Assembly (NCBI GenBank): GCA_015062085.1
Contig: SUVI01000146.1
Span: forward strand, 1 to 9,533
Length of the DNA stretch: 9,533 bases
From: Planctomycetaceae bacterium
GTDB lineage: Bacteria; Planctomycetota; Planctomycetia; Pirellulales; Thermoguttaceae
Reading direction: 5' to 3'
The translations under genes and the position numbers were made by a program. The notes beneath the pieces are model-generated. The model worked only from the letters and a program-made list of their open reading frames with translations, was not told the origin of the DNA and searched no databases. Each line of letters opens with the position of its first letter. The first letter of the stretch is position 1. Of the stretch, positions 1-6,980 are shown one piece after another.

Positions 1-168
1 TCCACGCACAGGCCCCCTGCGTTCAGGAACCCGCCGTCAACGCCGACGCTCCGGAGATCCGCGCACAGGCCCCCTGCGTTCAGGAACCCGCCGTCAACGC
101 CGACGCTCCAGAGATCCACGCACAGGAACTCCGCGTTCAGGAACCCGCCGTCAACGCCGACGCTCCAG
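1..168 (+). repeat. 57-bp in-frame tandem repeat (3 copies)
   Basis: Units begin at 1, 58 and 115 with a period of exactly 57 bases, or 19 codons. Read in the synthetase-like frame, the unit encodes HAQAPCVQEPAVNADAPEI. Units 1 and 2 differ at only two bases. Unit 3 diverges at its beginning (AQELRVQ in place of AQAPCVQ) and near its end. A decayed fourth copy may follow: CVQNVSLKDGSAP at about 193-231 keeps CVQ and AP. The array may continue upstream of the window. Near-identity at DNA level suggests recent expansion by slippage or recombination. Confidence 0.93.
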
Positions 169-1805
169 TGCAGCAGAGCGTTCCAAATTCCTGCGTGCAG
201 AACGTTTCTCTGAAAGATGGATCCGCTCCAATTACAGTTGCCGAGCGGCTTCTGGATGGGCTTCTGACTTACGGCAAAGAATTTCTCGCAAACGTGGAAG
301 GGCGTTTTCAAGGTGTGCTCTGGGACTCGCGAAATCAGGTACTTTCGATCTTCTGTGACCAATTCGCGACGCGTCCTCTTTACTGGACCCAGACGGCAGA
401 TGGTTTCCTTTTTGCGCCGCAGCTCAAAACGCTGCTCCAGTGCCCCGCGGTAAGTCGGAAAATAAATCGGGAAGCACTGGTCGATTTCTTCACGTGGGGC
501 CACTATCTGCATACTCACACGAGTATCGAAGGGATCGAAGTTCTCCCTCCGTCCGGTTTCTTTACGTGGGATCGGCAAACTGGTCAGGTCACGCGTACGC
601 GTTACGCTTCTTTTCCTGTCGGCGGTCCAGCCAGCACGGTGGACGAAGTTGCCGAGGCGTTCCGAATGTCGGTCCGTCAGCAGGGAGAAAAATACACGCT
701 TAACGAAAACGGTATGACCGGGTTCGGCATCTCTCTTTCAGGGGGGCTTGATGCACGTTCCATTTTAGGACTTCTTCCCTCAGAGATCCAGGAAAAGATG
801 AAGTCCGTCGCGCTTGGTGTCCCTGGAAGCGCAGACCACCTGCTTGCGGCACAGCTTGCAAAGTGTGTAGGCACGCAGCATTTCAATTACGAACTGAATC
901 CGAATTTTCTGCAAAAGTATGAAAACTCACTCACAGAGATGGTGCGTCTGACGGATGGGCAGTACCTTTCCTCGAGTATCGTCATCCCGACACTTGATTT
1001 TTACCGTGAAATACAGATCCAAACCCTTTTCCGCGGGCATGCCGGAGAACTTTTCCACATGAGCAAAGCGTATGCGTTTTCGATGACCGAAGAGGAACGG
1101 AAAACGATGGCGGAAGGACGTCTTTCGCCAAAGATCTGGGCATTCCAGCACCTTCAGGCGTACATGCTGGACGGAGTCAACTCGGATCTTCTCCTTGGGA
1201 TCCCGCGCTCGGAATGTACGCGGATCGCTCGGGATTCACTTTACCGCGCGATCGACGAGACCGGCGAAGAACGTGAAGGAGCGATCTGGCATCTCTATCT
1301 TGCACAGCGTGTTTTCCGTGAGATCCCGCTTTCGATGCGTAAATTCGACTCCCACGTCAATGTGCGTCTTCCGTTCCTCAGCCGCGGGATCGCAGACGCC
1401 ATTCTCCGCCTCCCCACAAAGTACCGCATGGGAGAAACGATCCAGCGTCAGATCCTAAAACGCTGGCGTCCTGATTTTCTCAAGGTCCGCAACGTAAATA
1501 CCGGCACGTTCATCGGCGCTTGGCCGATCGTTCAGAAAGCCGCGCATCTGCATCAGCGGATCCTCGCCAAACTTAACGTTCCCGGAACTCAGCCGTACGA
1601 AAAAATGGGACTTTGGCTTCGTTCCGATCTGAAACCACTCGTGCGGCGTCTGCTTTTGGAAGACGGCGGACTCTCCGGACGCGGGATCATCCATCCGGAT
1701 ACGATCCGTGAGGTCGTGCGTGCGCACAATGAAGGCAAAAATCACACGTACCTGATCCTTGCGCTCCTGATCATGGAAAAACAGATCCGTTTCCTGGAAC
1801 TTTGA
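1..1805 (+). CDS. Asparagine-synthase-like amidotransferase, 5' partial
   Basis: This is the C-terminal 600 codons of a protein related to asparagine synthetase B. The frame (first full codon at base 3) is open to the left edge, so the true start lies outside; the GTG at 168 is internal. Visible residues 1-55 are 19-residue repeats. Residues about 75-165 match the second half of a class II glutamine amidotransferase domain (GRFQGVLWD, then FATRPLYW, then VLPPSGFF). The nucleophilic Cys would be upstream and cannot be checked. Residues about 240-600 match the ATP-pyrophosphatase synthetase domain: SGGLDAR at 738-758, RGHAGELF at 1032-1055, and VRLPFLSRGIADAILRLP near 1360-1420. Two key motifs depart from the classical SGGLDS and GSDE forms, so the substrate may not be aspartate, or activity may be reduced. 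Relatives often modify surface polysaccharides or peptides. No partner gene is visible, so the substrate is unknown. Confidence 0.8.
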   Translation, partial: HAQAPCVQEPAVNADAPEIRAQAPCVQEPAVNADAPEIHAQELRVQEPAVNADAPVQQSVPNSCVQNVSLKDGSAPITVAERLLDGLLTYGKEFLANVEGRFQGVLWDSRNQVLSIFCDQFATRPLYWTQTADGFLFAPQLKTLLQCPAVSRKINREALVDFFTWGHYLHTHTSIEGIEVLPPSGFFTWDRQTGQVTRTRYASFPVGGPASTVDEVAEAFRMSVRQQGEKYTLNENGMTGFGISLSGGLDARSILGLLPSEIQEKMKSVALGVPGSADHLLAAQLAKCVGTQHFNYELNPNFLQKYENSLTEMVRLTDGQYLSSSIVIPTLDFYREIQIQTLFRGHAGELFHMSKAYAFSMTEEERKTMAEGRLSPKIWAFQHLQAYMLDGVNSDLLLGIPRSECTRIARDSLYRAIDETGEEREGAIWHLYLAQRVFREIPLSMRKFDSHVNVRLPFLSRGIADAILRLPTKYRMGETIQRQILKRWRPDFLKVRNVNTGTFIGAWPIVQKAAHLHQRILAKLNVPGTQPYEKMGLWLRSDLKPLVRRLLLEDGGLSGRGIIHPDTIREVVRAHNEGKNHTYLILALLIMEKQIRFLEL

Positions 1806-1823
1806 CGCACGTGAGAACGGGAT

Positions 1824-3275
1824 TCAGTCTGTTTCCGATCCCGCACCGTTCTGGGCTTCCTCCAAAAGCCTAGGATGGAGCTGTTTGGTACTCTGGATCC
1901 CAAGTTCCTTCCAATTTTCGAATTGACGTACAAGATTTCCGCGTCCGGCCACAAACTGTTTTTGGGTGTGCAAGTACACATCCCGTGCAGAGTCTAACGC
2001 CGTGCCGAGACGGACGAAATTTTCGGAGATCCCGGCAAACTTTTCGTAGATCCGCGTCGCGCTGTCGATGATCTTGCGCACATTTTCCGCCTGTTGGTGT
2101 CCCTGCCAGATGAGCCGGATCGTGTTGAGGGCAAGCATGAGCGTCGCAGGATTCACCAGCAGGACGCGTTTCCGGTACGCTTCCACAAGCAGCCCCGGTT
2201 CCCTTTCCATTGCGAGCAGCCAGCTTCCTTCATTCGGGATGAACATCAGGACGCAGCCGACAGTGCCTTTCAATTTCCCAGCATAATTTTTTTCGGAAAG
2301 CTCGTCTATGTGTTTTTTCACGGACTGCACATGCTTCCGGACAGCACTCTCTCGTTCATTTTCATCCTCCGCCATCATGAAAGCTAGGTAGTGCGTGATG
2401 GAAACTTTCGAATCCACGATCAAAAACTGCTCTTCCAGCCCACGCGCTCCATTTTCACCGTCAGAAACGCTGCCGATGGTTTCCGCACAGCGCGGCAGAC
2501 GGATCTTGATGTCCGGAATGAGCGTCTTTCCATCTTCATCTTTCTCATGCGCCTGAATGAAAAAGTCACGTCCTTCCGTCAATCCGGAGGCGTCCAGAAT
2601 GTTTTTCAGGACCGCTTCTCCCCAGTTTCCCTGTTTTTTGGGATCTGCTTTCAGCGCGCGCGTAAGCTCCTCCGTACCCTTCCGAAGAAGCAGCGTCTGT
2701 TCCGTTAATCCTCGAACCACCTGTTCGACCGTCGTTTTCAGCTCCGCCTGCTGGGTCTGATGGCGGGAAAAGGCGTCGGTGAAATTCTGGATCTTTTCAC
2801 GAAGCGGGAGAAGGAGTCGATCGACATTTTCCTGATTCGATTCCTGAAGTTTCTTCTGCTGCGATTCCAGATGCTCTGCCGACAGCCCGGCAACCTCCGC
2901 TTTCAAGAGTTTCAGAGTTTGGGTCCAGCGCAGCTGGGCATCCTCCTGGACCTTCCGCAGCTCCTCCTCGGCACGTACTCGCGTTTCTTCAAGACGTTCC
3001 TCAAAAAACTGCATCTCGCGGGCCAACTGTTCCTGAAGTTTCAATACTTCCGCTTCTTTTCTGGCTTCCAACTCCGCACGTTCTTTTTCAAACCCCTCGT
3101 TTGCCTGCTGCAGGAGCCGCTCATACCAAACCTTCGTCTCTGCCGCTTTTTCAATGGCCGCAAGCAGTTTTTCTTCCGATTTCACCGTATCTGCGCGCCC
3201 TTTAAAAAGAAGTACGACGAACGTGAGTCCACCTCCCAGAAGAGCTCCGATACCCAAATAAACGAGCGTTTCCAT
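1824..3275 (-). CDS. rmuC: RmuC family DNA recombination protein
   Basis: 483 residues, close to the usual RmuC length. Residues 5-24 form one N-terminal membrane segment with a Gly-rich core. Residues about 30-190 are charged, heptad-like coiled coil rich in E, K, Q and R. The RmuC domain follows: QGNWGEAVLKNILDASGL (215-232), PDIKIRLP (254-261), VDSK (287-290), then FIPNEGSWLLAM and the NPATLMLALNTIRLIWQ segment. RmuC proteins limit inversions at short inverted repeats in E. coli and carry a nuclease-like fold; the exact reaction is unsettled. A roughly 22-residue acidic, Gly-rich stretch (262-284) between PDIKIRLP and VDSK looks longer than in most relatives. The ATG start is supported by AGGAGG (3283-3288) seven bases upstream and by a strong promoter. 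The gene converges on the synthetase-like gene. Confidence 0.93.
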   Translation of the reverse strand: METLVYLGIGALLGGGLTFVVLLFKGRADTVKSEEKLLAAIEKAAETKVWYERLLQQANEGFEKERAELEARKEAEVLKLQEQLAREMQFFEERLEETRVRAEEELRKVQEDAQLRWTQTLKLLKAEVAGLSAEHLESQQKKLQESNQENVDRLLLPLREKIQNFTDAFSRHQTQQAELKTTVEQVVRGLTEQTLLLRKGTEELTRALKADPKKQGNWGEAVLKNILDASGLTEGRDFFIQAHEKDEDGKTLIPDIKIRLPRCAETIGSVSDGENGARGLEEQFLIVDSKVSITHYLAFMMAEDENERESAVRKHVQSVKKHIDELSEKNYAGKLKGTVGCVLMFIPNEGSWLLAMEREPGLLVEAYRKRVLLVNPATLMLALNTIRLIWQGHQQAENVRKIIDSATRIYEKFAGISENFVRLGTALDSARDVYLHTQKQFVAGRGNLVRQFENWKELGIQSTKQLHPRLLEEAQNGAGSETD

Positions 3276-3332
3276 TCACGATCCTCCTGTGCGTTTCAAG
3301 ACACTCTCAGCAAACGATCCAACTTACGCTAC

Positions 3333-3360
3333 ATTTTAACACGAAACGACATGCTGTCAA
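3333..3360 (-). promoter_or_regulatory. Sigma70-type promoter of rmuC
   Basis: On the minus strand a perfect TTGACA -35 box (complement of 3355-3360) is followed after 16 bases by TAAAAT (complement of 3333-3338), a five-of-six match to TATAAT. The predicted transcript would start near 3326 and give rmuC a leader of about 50 bases. The position relative to the gene and the box quality make this the clearest promoter in the window. It is a sequence match only. Confidence 0.7.
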
Positions 3361-3402
3361 GCGGGACTCCAGCCTCTGCCGGCGAACCGCTCTTTGCATC
3401 CA

Positions 3403-3437
3403 GCCGGGACGGAGAAGGCCATGCTTTCCATCCCGGC
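3403..3437. other. Hairpin-forming inverted repeat between GDPD gene and rmuC
   Basis: GCCGGGA (3403-3409) is complementary to TCCCGGC (3431-3437). After one mismatch, about five more pairs (GGAGA with TTTCC, one G-T) extend the stem. Neither strand has a T-run after it, so it is not a standard rho-independent terminator. It lies about 120 bases downstream of the GDPD stop and just upstream of the rmuC promoter. It could be a 3'-end or processing structure for the GDPD transcript, or a dispersed palindromic repeat. Confidence 0.5.
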
Positions 3438-3450
3438 GAATTGAACCATC

Positions 3451-3530
3451 CCGCAGAGTGAGTTCTCCGCAGAGTGAGTTCTCCGCAGAGTGAGTTCTCC
3501 GCAGAGTGAGTTCTCCGCAGAGTAAGTTCC
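3451..3530. repeat. 16-bp tandem repeat, five copies
   Basis: CCGCAGAGTGAGTTCT occurs four times without change (3451, 3467, 3483, 3499). A fifth copy at 3515-3530 has two substitutions. The period is not a multiple of three, so reading frames through it are chance. Each unit contains GAGTTCTC-type local dyad symmetry across unit boundaries. It sits in the non-coding gap downstream of the GDPD gene. Nothing else recognisable lies between here and the GDPD stop at 3560. Confidence 0.93.
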
Positions 3531-3559
3531 CCCTTCCATGGGAGCGCCAGGAGAAGAGA

Positions 3560-5788
3560 TCAACGTTTCCGAAGGATCAAAATTCCTTCTTTTTCTAGCC
3601 GTTCTGTACCGACACAGGCAGAATCGGAGATGATCTTAAAGTTTCCGGCAGGACACGCATCCGGGAAGAGCCGAATTTCCAAGACGGCCCCGGACTCCAC
3701 CGCTTTTTTCGCCGCGTCGGAAAGTTCCACTGCAAAAACAGCGTTTTCTGCCGTGAAGTTTCCAGTGACGGCCAGCGAGGTGAACTTTTCTTTGGAATCA
3801 ACGCGGAAAAGGACGCGGGAATCTTTCATCTCAAAGTTTCCGTCAAGTTTCGCGTTTCCGACCGGCTCCAGAGTTCCGCCCTGCTGGAGGAACGTATCGT
3901 TCACCATGAAACCGCGGGCGAGGATCGTCTCGGTGCGCAGCGTGCCGCCGGTCATTTCCATCGGAGCGGAGACGATGCCGGAGTACGGGATCTCCGGATC
4001 GGAAAGGACGTTGGCGATGCCGTCTCCAGAAAGATGAAAGAGCGGTTTGCGTCCGGCCGTCATGCTGAAAATGCGCGGAGTGTTGAGGGTGCCGCCGGAG
4101 AGGAAGTACTCGCCCGTCTCGCCGCCTCGGAATTCATTGGAGCCATGGCGGGTGCCGGCAAACTGAACGCCCGCGCAGCAGCTGTTCATGTCGTCTGCCG
4201 AGTAGTTTTCGATGAAACCGGGGTTCGTACGGACTCCCCAGGCAGAATTCGTCCCGCGGATGTTCGCAATGCCGCCAGTCTGGCGCACGATACTGTTTCC
4301 GGAGTAAAAACCGACGACGAACTGACCGTCTGCGCGGAGTTCACCGCCGTGAATGTTCAGGTACGCTTCTCCATGGGAACCGAGCGTCAGACCGAGCCGG
4401 GTGTGGAAAAGTCCGTCGTTGAGCGTGAATTCCGTCGCGCCTAGGTTCGTTTCGCCGAAGAGGACGTTACCGCCGGCAAGAAGTTCCCCGCCGTTCATCT
4501 CGATGACGGAATCGCCCGCGTCACCGAAGTTGACCGGTCCCATGACTTTGAGCTGGCCGCCGTCGATAGTCAGTTTTCCGAACGTTTCTTTGGCGTTTCC
4601 GAGCGCGAAGGAGATCGTTTCAAGATTTCCGCGAAGAGTGAGACACCCTTTCGAACCGGGTTCCTGAGCAATGAAAATGGAGGAGGCCGTCGCGCTTGCG
4701 TCTTTCGCGAGCGTCACGTCCGCTTCACCTGCGGTACCAAAACTCACGGCAGAAAGCGTCGTTTTCGGAGAGCAGATCTCAAGTTCCGCTTTCGTTCCAG
4801 GCGCGTTGGCGAGAACGAGCGTCTCAAGTACCGTCTTTTCCGCGTCGATGACCGCTTTTGCATTCGGATGGTCTGCCGTCCCCATCACGATCTGCGAGGA
4901 TTTTTTGGGGGTGAAATTCTTTTCGTTTTCAAAATCGCCGTCGGTGCCGATCCATTCGCACATTTCTGAATCGCCGGCCAGCGCGATGGCCATCAGGTCC
5001 GGACGGTCCGTCGTGACGCTGTCCACACCCATGGCGAGCAGTTTTTTCATGATCGTTAGGTCATTCACGGTCCAGACCCAAACGCGGACCCCTTCGTCAT
5101 GCCCCGCCTTGATGTGCTCGGCAGTCAGGCCCGGATGGTACATGATGTCGATCATGTCCGCACCCGCTTCGATCGTGCGGCGAGCCGCATTTCGGACGTC
5201 TTCCGGAGTCGCAAGTTTTCCGAAAAGATACGCAGTCGGAACTTTACTGTTCGCACGAATGGTCTTGACTGCGTCGCCGCTGAAGGAAATGACGAACGCT
5301 TTGTCGAGCATGTCCGTCTTCTTCAGATCTTCCAAAACACCGAGAGCCGCACGGGCATCATTGACCTCGATGACCGGATAGCAGCCGGGACACTGTTTGT
5401 GTATTTCGAGAGCCTGAACGAGAGTCGGGATCTTTTCGTCTTCGTATCCGAAAGTATTCGCCGGGACGCGAATCTCTTTGAGCTGGTCCCACGCCGCTTC
5501 AGCCATTTTGACGTCCGTCTTACCGTTTGAGGTCCGCTTCGTGCTGTCGTCGTGCATGAGGCAGACCACGTTGTCGCGCGTGACACAGACGTCGCACTCA
5601 CTTCCGCCAGCGCCGGCTTCCCAGGCTTTACGGATGGAGGCGCACGTATTTTCCGGAGCGATCGCCGAGAAACCGCGGTGCGCAACGGTTTTGGGAAGTT
5701 CCAGTGCGGAAAGTATGGAAAGGAAGGAGGTGCTGCAGGTGAAAACCAGACCGCAGCAGGCAAGACGCCCCAAAAAAAATCTTTTCAT
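3560..5788 (-). CDS. Secreted glycerophosphodiester phosphodiesterase with beta-helix-like C-terminal region
   Basis: 742 residues from the ATG at 5788. This start is chosen because AGGAG (complement of 5795-5799) lies six bases upstream and the product then opens with a signal peptide (MKRFF, hydrophobic to about residue 28). The GDPD catalytic domain spans about 33-270: HRG (37-39), PENT (45-48), the E-C-D metal pair (64-66), HDD (79-81), Glu141 in VIEV, WTVND (239-243) and TDRPD (260-264). These enzymes cleave glycerophosphodiesters to glycerol-3-phosphate and an alcohol. The Lys common in the IEIK motif is Asn here. Residues about 330-680 carry Gly-Gly turns at irregular spacing (GGQL 410, GGEL 433 and 481, GGTL 565, 614 and 637), like beta-helix or autotransporter-passenger strands. 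No C-terminal anchor or barrel is evident. It is probably exported to the periplasm or surface; the substrate is unknown. Confidence 0.88.
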   Translation of the reverse strand: MKRFFLGRLACCGLVFTCSTSFLSILSALELPKTVAHRGFSAIAPENTCASIRKAWEAGAGGSECDVCVTRDNVVCLMHDDSTKRTSNGKTDVKMAEAAWDQLKEIRVPANTFGYEDEKIPTLVQALEIHKQCPGCYPVIEVNDARAALGVLEDLKKTDMLDKAFVISFSGDAVKTIRANSKVPTAYLFGKLATPEDVRNAARRTIEAGADMIDIMYHPGLTAEHIKAGHDEGVRVWVWTVNDLTIMKKLLAMGVDSVTTDRPDLMAIALAGDSEMCEWIGTDGDFENEKNFTPKKSSQIVMGTADHPNAKAVIDAEKTVLETLVLANAPGTKAELEICSPKTTLSAVSFGTAGEADVTLAKDASATASSIFIAQEPGSKGCLTLRGNLETISFALGNAKETFGKLTIDGGQLKVMGPVNFGDAGDSVIEMNGGELLAGGNVLFGETNLGATEFTLNDGLFHTRLGLTLGSHGEAYLNIHGGELRADGQFVVGFYSGNSIVRQTGGIANIRGTNSAWGVRTNPGFIENYSADDMNSCCAGVQFAGTRHGSNEFRGGETGEYFLSGGTLNTPRIFSMTAGRKPLFHLSGDGIANVLSDPEIPYSGIVSAPMEMTGGTLRTETILARGFMVNDTFLQQGGTLEPVGNAKLDGNFEMKDSRVLFRVDSKEKFTSLAVTGNFTAENAVFAVELSDAAKKAVESGAVLEIRLFPDACPAGNFKIISDSACVGTERLEKEGILILRKR

Positions 5789-5794
5789 AAAAAA

Positions 5795-5799
5795 CTCCT
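5795..5799 (-). promoter_or_regulatory. Ribosome binding site deciding the GDPD start
   Basis: The minus strand reads AGGAG, then six T, then ATG at 5788. The longer frame that begins with TTG at 5863 has no comparable site and would put about 25 hydrophilic residues before the signal peptide. The downstream ATG is therefore preferred. Confidence 0.8.
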
Positions 5800-5847
5800 G
5801 GATCGTATGGCGGGCGGGGAGCTCGTTCATGCAGAAAACGGCATGAA

Positions 5848-5889
5848 TGAGATAAAATCTCAATCAAAATCTCGACCTAAATCTCAACC
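5848..5889. promoter_or_regulatory. 12-bp direct repeats and inverted repeat upstream of GDPD gene
   Basis: Three consecutive 12-base units follow each other: AAAATCTCAATC (5854), AAAATCTCGACC (5866) and TAAATCTCAACC (5878). The first overlaps a perfect inverted repeat, TGAGAT-AAA-ATCTCA, at 5848-5862. The cluster lies 60-100 bases upstream of the GDPD ATG, between that gene and the dapB terminator, where its promoter should be. This fits a regulator-binding region, but no known consensus is recognised. I could not place convincing -35 and -10 boxes. Confidence 0.5.
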
Positions 5890-5890
5890 T

Positions 5891-5934
5891 AAAAACACTT
5901 CCGCCTGCTTTCCGGACAAGAAAACAGACGGAAG
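5891..5934 (-). terminator. Rho-independent terminator of dapB
   Basis: On the minus strand, CTTCCGTCTG (complement of 5925-5934) pairs with CAGGCGGAAG (complement of 5898-5907). This gives ten pairs including one G-U, around a 17-base loop. TGTTTTTAGG follows, with a run of five T at 5891-5895. It lies about 65 bases past the dapB stop in the correct orientation. It separates dapB from the GDPD gene, so the two are likely separate transcription units. Confidence 0.75.
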
Positions 5935-5998
5935 GTAAGACCGTGTTTTTCAGTAATTTTCAGGACGGCGGGCATCCTTCATCGGGCAGACGTTTCGG

Positions 5999-6790
5999 TC
6001 ATTTCAGTCCCAGCACGTCGAACATATCGTAGAGTCCCGGCTCTTTTCCCTGAAGGAATTTTGCCGCAGCGTAAGCGCCTTTTGCGTAGCCGTCACGGGA
6101 GGAACACCGAACAGTCACTTCCAGCGTTTCGCCCATCATGCCGAACACAACGGTATGCTCGCCCGGATTGTCGCCGACGCGGATCGCATGGTACGCGATC
6201 TCATCATGCGGACGCTCTCCGACGATCCCCTCACGCCCGTTGCGGAAATTCGTGATCCCCATCTCGTTCGCGACCAGCTCGCCGATCTTGAGAGCCGTAC
6301 CGCTCGGGGAATCCTTCTTGAAACGATGGTGCCGCTCCAGGATCTCCACGTCCGCGTCATGTTCCGCAAGCGCACGTGCGCCGATCTGCGCCAGCTTCAT
6401 GCAGACGTTCACCCCCATGCTCATGTTCGGTGCGTACACGATCGGGATCTCTTTTGCGGCTTCTGAGATCAGAGCGGCCTGGTCTGCTGACAGTCCCGTC
6501 GTTGCCAGAACGAGCGGGATCTTCCGTTCTGCACAGACGCGGAGCATATTGACGGCCCCTTCCGGCTGCGAGAAGTCGATGACGGCATCCGGAGTCACAT
6601 CCGCCGGGATCTCCGTCGTAAGCGGCACGCCAATGGCTTCCAGCCCGGCATTCAGCCCCGCGTCAGTCCCCATTTTAGGATGAGACGCGATATCGACCGC
6701 TGCTGCGATCTCCCATTCCGGATCTGCGACACCGCAGGCAACGAGACGCTGCCCCATTCGCCCAGCGGCTCCGTGAAGTGCGATTTTCAT
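5999..6790 (-). CDS. dapB: 4-hydroxy-tetrahydrodipicolinate reductase
   Basis: 263 residues, the normal DapB length. The cytoplasmic enzyme reduces hydroxy-tetrahydrodipicolinate with NAD(P)H in the diaminopimelate/lysine pathway, which also supplies peptidoglycan. The N-terminal nucleotide-binding fold shows HGAAGRMGQ (6-14), DFSQPEG (72-78) and TTG (97-99). The substrate domain has APNMSMGVN (120-128), the signature E-R-H-H-R-F-K (152-158) with catalytic His154 and Lys158, and DSPSGTA (160-166). The ATG at 6790 is preceded by AAAGGA about seven bases upstream. No other lysine gene is adjacent. The gene has its own promoter and terminator, and all expected residues are present. Confidence 0.97.
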   Translation of the reverse strand: MKIALHGAAGRMGQRLVACGVADPEWEIAAAVDIASHPKMGTDAGLNAGLEAIGVPLTTEIPADVTPDAVIDFSQPEGAVNMLRVCAERKIPLVLATTGLSADQAALISEAAKEIPIVYAPNMSMGVNVCMKLAQIGARALAEHDADVEILERHHRFKKDSPSGTALKIGELVANEMGITNFRNGREGIVGERPHDEIAYHAIRVGDNPGEHTVVFGMMGETLEVTVRCSSRDGYAKGAYAAAKFLQGKEPGLYDMFDVLGLK

Positions 6791-6835
6791 TCTGTTTTCC
6801 TTTCATTCCTAAAGTTCTGTAGTCAACTTTTCTTC

Positions 6836-6863
6836 ATTTTACCCGTTTTTTTAGGAAAATCAA
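6836..6863 (-). promoter_or_regulatory. Candidate dapB promoter
   Basis: The minus strand carries TTGATT (complement of 6858-6863), 16 bases, then TAAAAT (complement of 6836-6841). Spacing and -10 sequence equal those of the rmuC promoter. The transcript would start near 6829, giving a leader of about 40 bases. The -35 box is only a four-of-six match. Confidence 0.5.
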
Positions 6864-6896
6864 GCCCCGCCAAAAGAAAAAAAGAAAATTCAGGAC

Positions 6897-6934
6897 CTGC
6901 TGTAAGTACAGTGGAGGCTTTTTTTCCAAAAAAA
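6897..6934 (+). other. Weak stem followed by T7 and A7 tracts upstream of adhE
   Basis: The 12-base inverted repeat CTGTA-AG-TACAG (6900-6911) can extend as RNA to a seven-pair stem (6897-6903 with 6908-6914, two G-U pairs). Five bases later comes a run of seven T (6919-6925), then CC and seven A (6928-6934). On the plus strand this resembles a weak terminator, but no plus-strand gene ends here. It could be an attenuator if adhE has a promoter further upstream, or simply a bent AT tract. Confidence 0.3.
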
Positions 6935-6948
6935 GATGGAAAATATCA

Positions 6949-6980
6949 AAAATTCTGCTTGCCCCCCCTTGCAGAATTTT
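6949..6980. promoter_or_regulatory. Perfect 10-bp inverted repeat with C-rich loop
   Basis: AAAATTCTGC (6949-6958) and GCAGAATTTT (6971-6980) are exact reverse complements, separated by 12 bases containing seven consecutive C. It is 136-167 bases upstream of the adhE start, in the divergent region with dapB. It could be an operator for a dimeric regulator or a structure in an RNA. The right arm overlaps the candidate adhE -35 box. Confidence 0.6.

Noticed and set aside
168..170. GTG as start of the synthetase-like gene
   Set aside because: The frame is open through the repeats to the window edge, no ribosome binding site precedes it, and starting here would cut the amidotransferase domain.
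1806..1850. Shared terminator between the two convergent genes
   Set aside because: GGGAT (1819-1823) and ATCCC (1838-1842) can pair, but the stem is short, extends into the rmuC coding end and has no T-run on either strand.
2760..3461. 233-codon plus-strand frame
   Set aside because: It lies antisense to rmuC and extends into the gap. It is rich in Phe/Leu from the reversed Glu/Lys coiled-coil codons, so it is a shadow of rmuC.
3451..3530. CRISPR array
   Set aside because: The 16-bp units abut without spacers and there are no cas genes.
3357..3563. 68-codon minus-strand frame across the 16-bp repeats
   Set aside because: The repeat period is not a multiple of three and the product is an artefact of the repeats. 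No ribosome binding site or known domain is seen.
5789..5863. Longer GDPD frame starting at TTG 5863
   Set aside because: There is no Shine-Dalgarno sequence, it would run through the regulatory repeats, and it would bury the signal peptide. The ATG at 5788 has AGGAG at good spacing.
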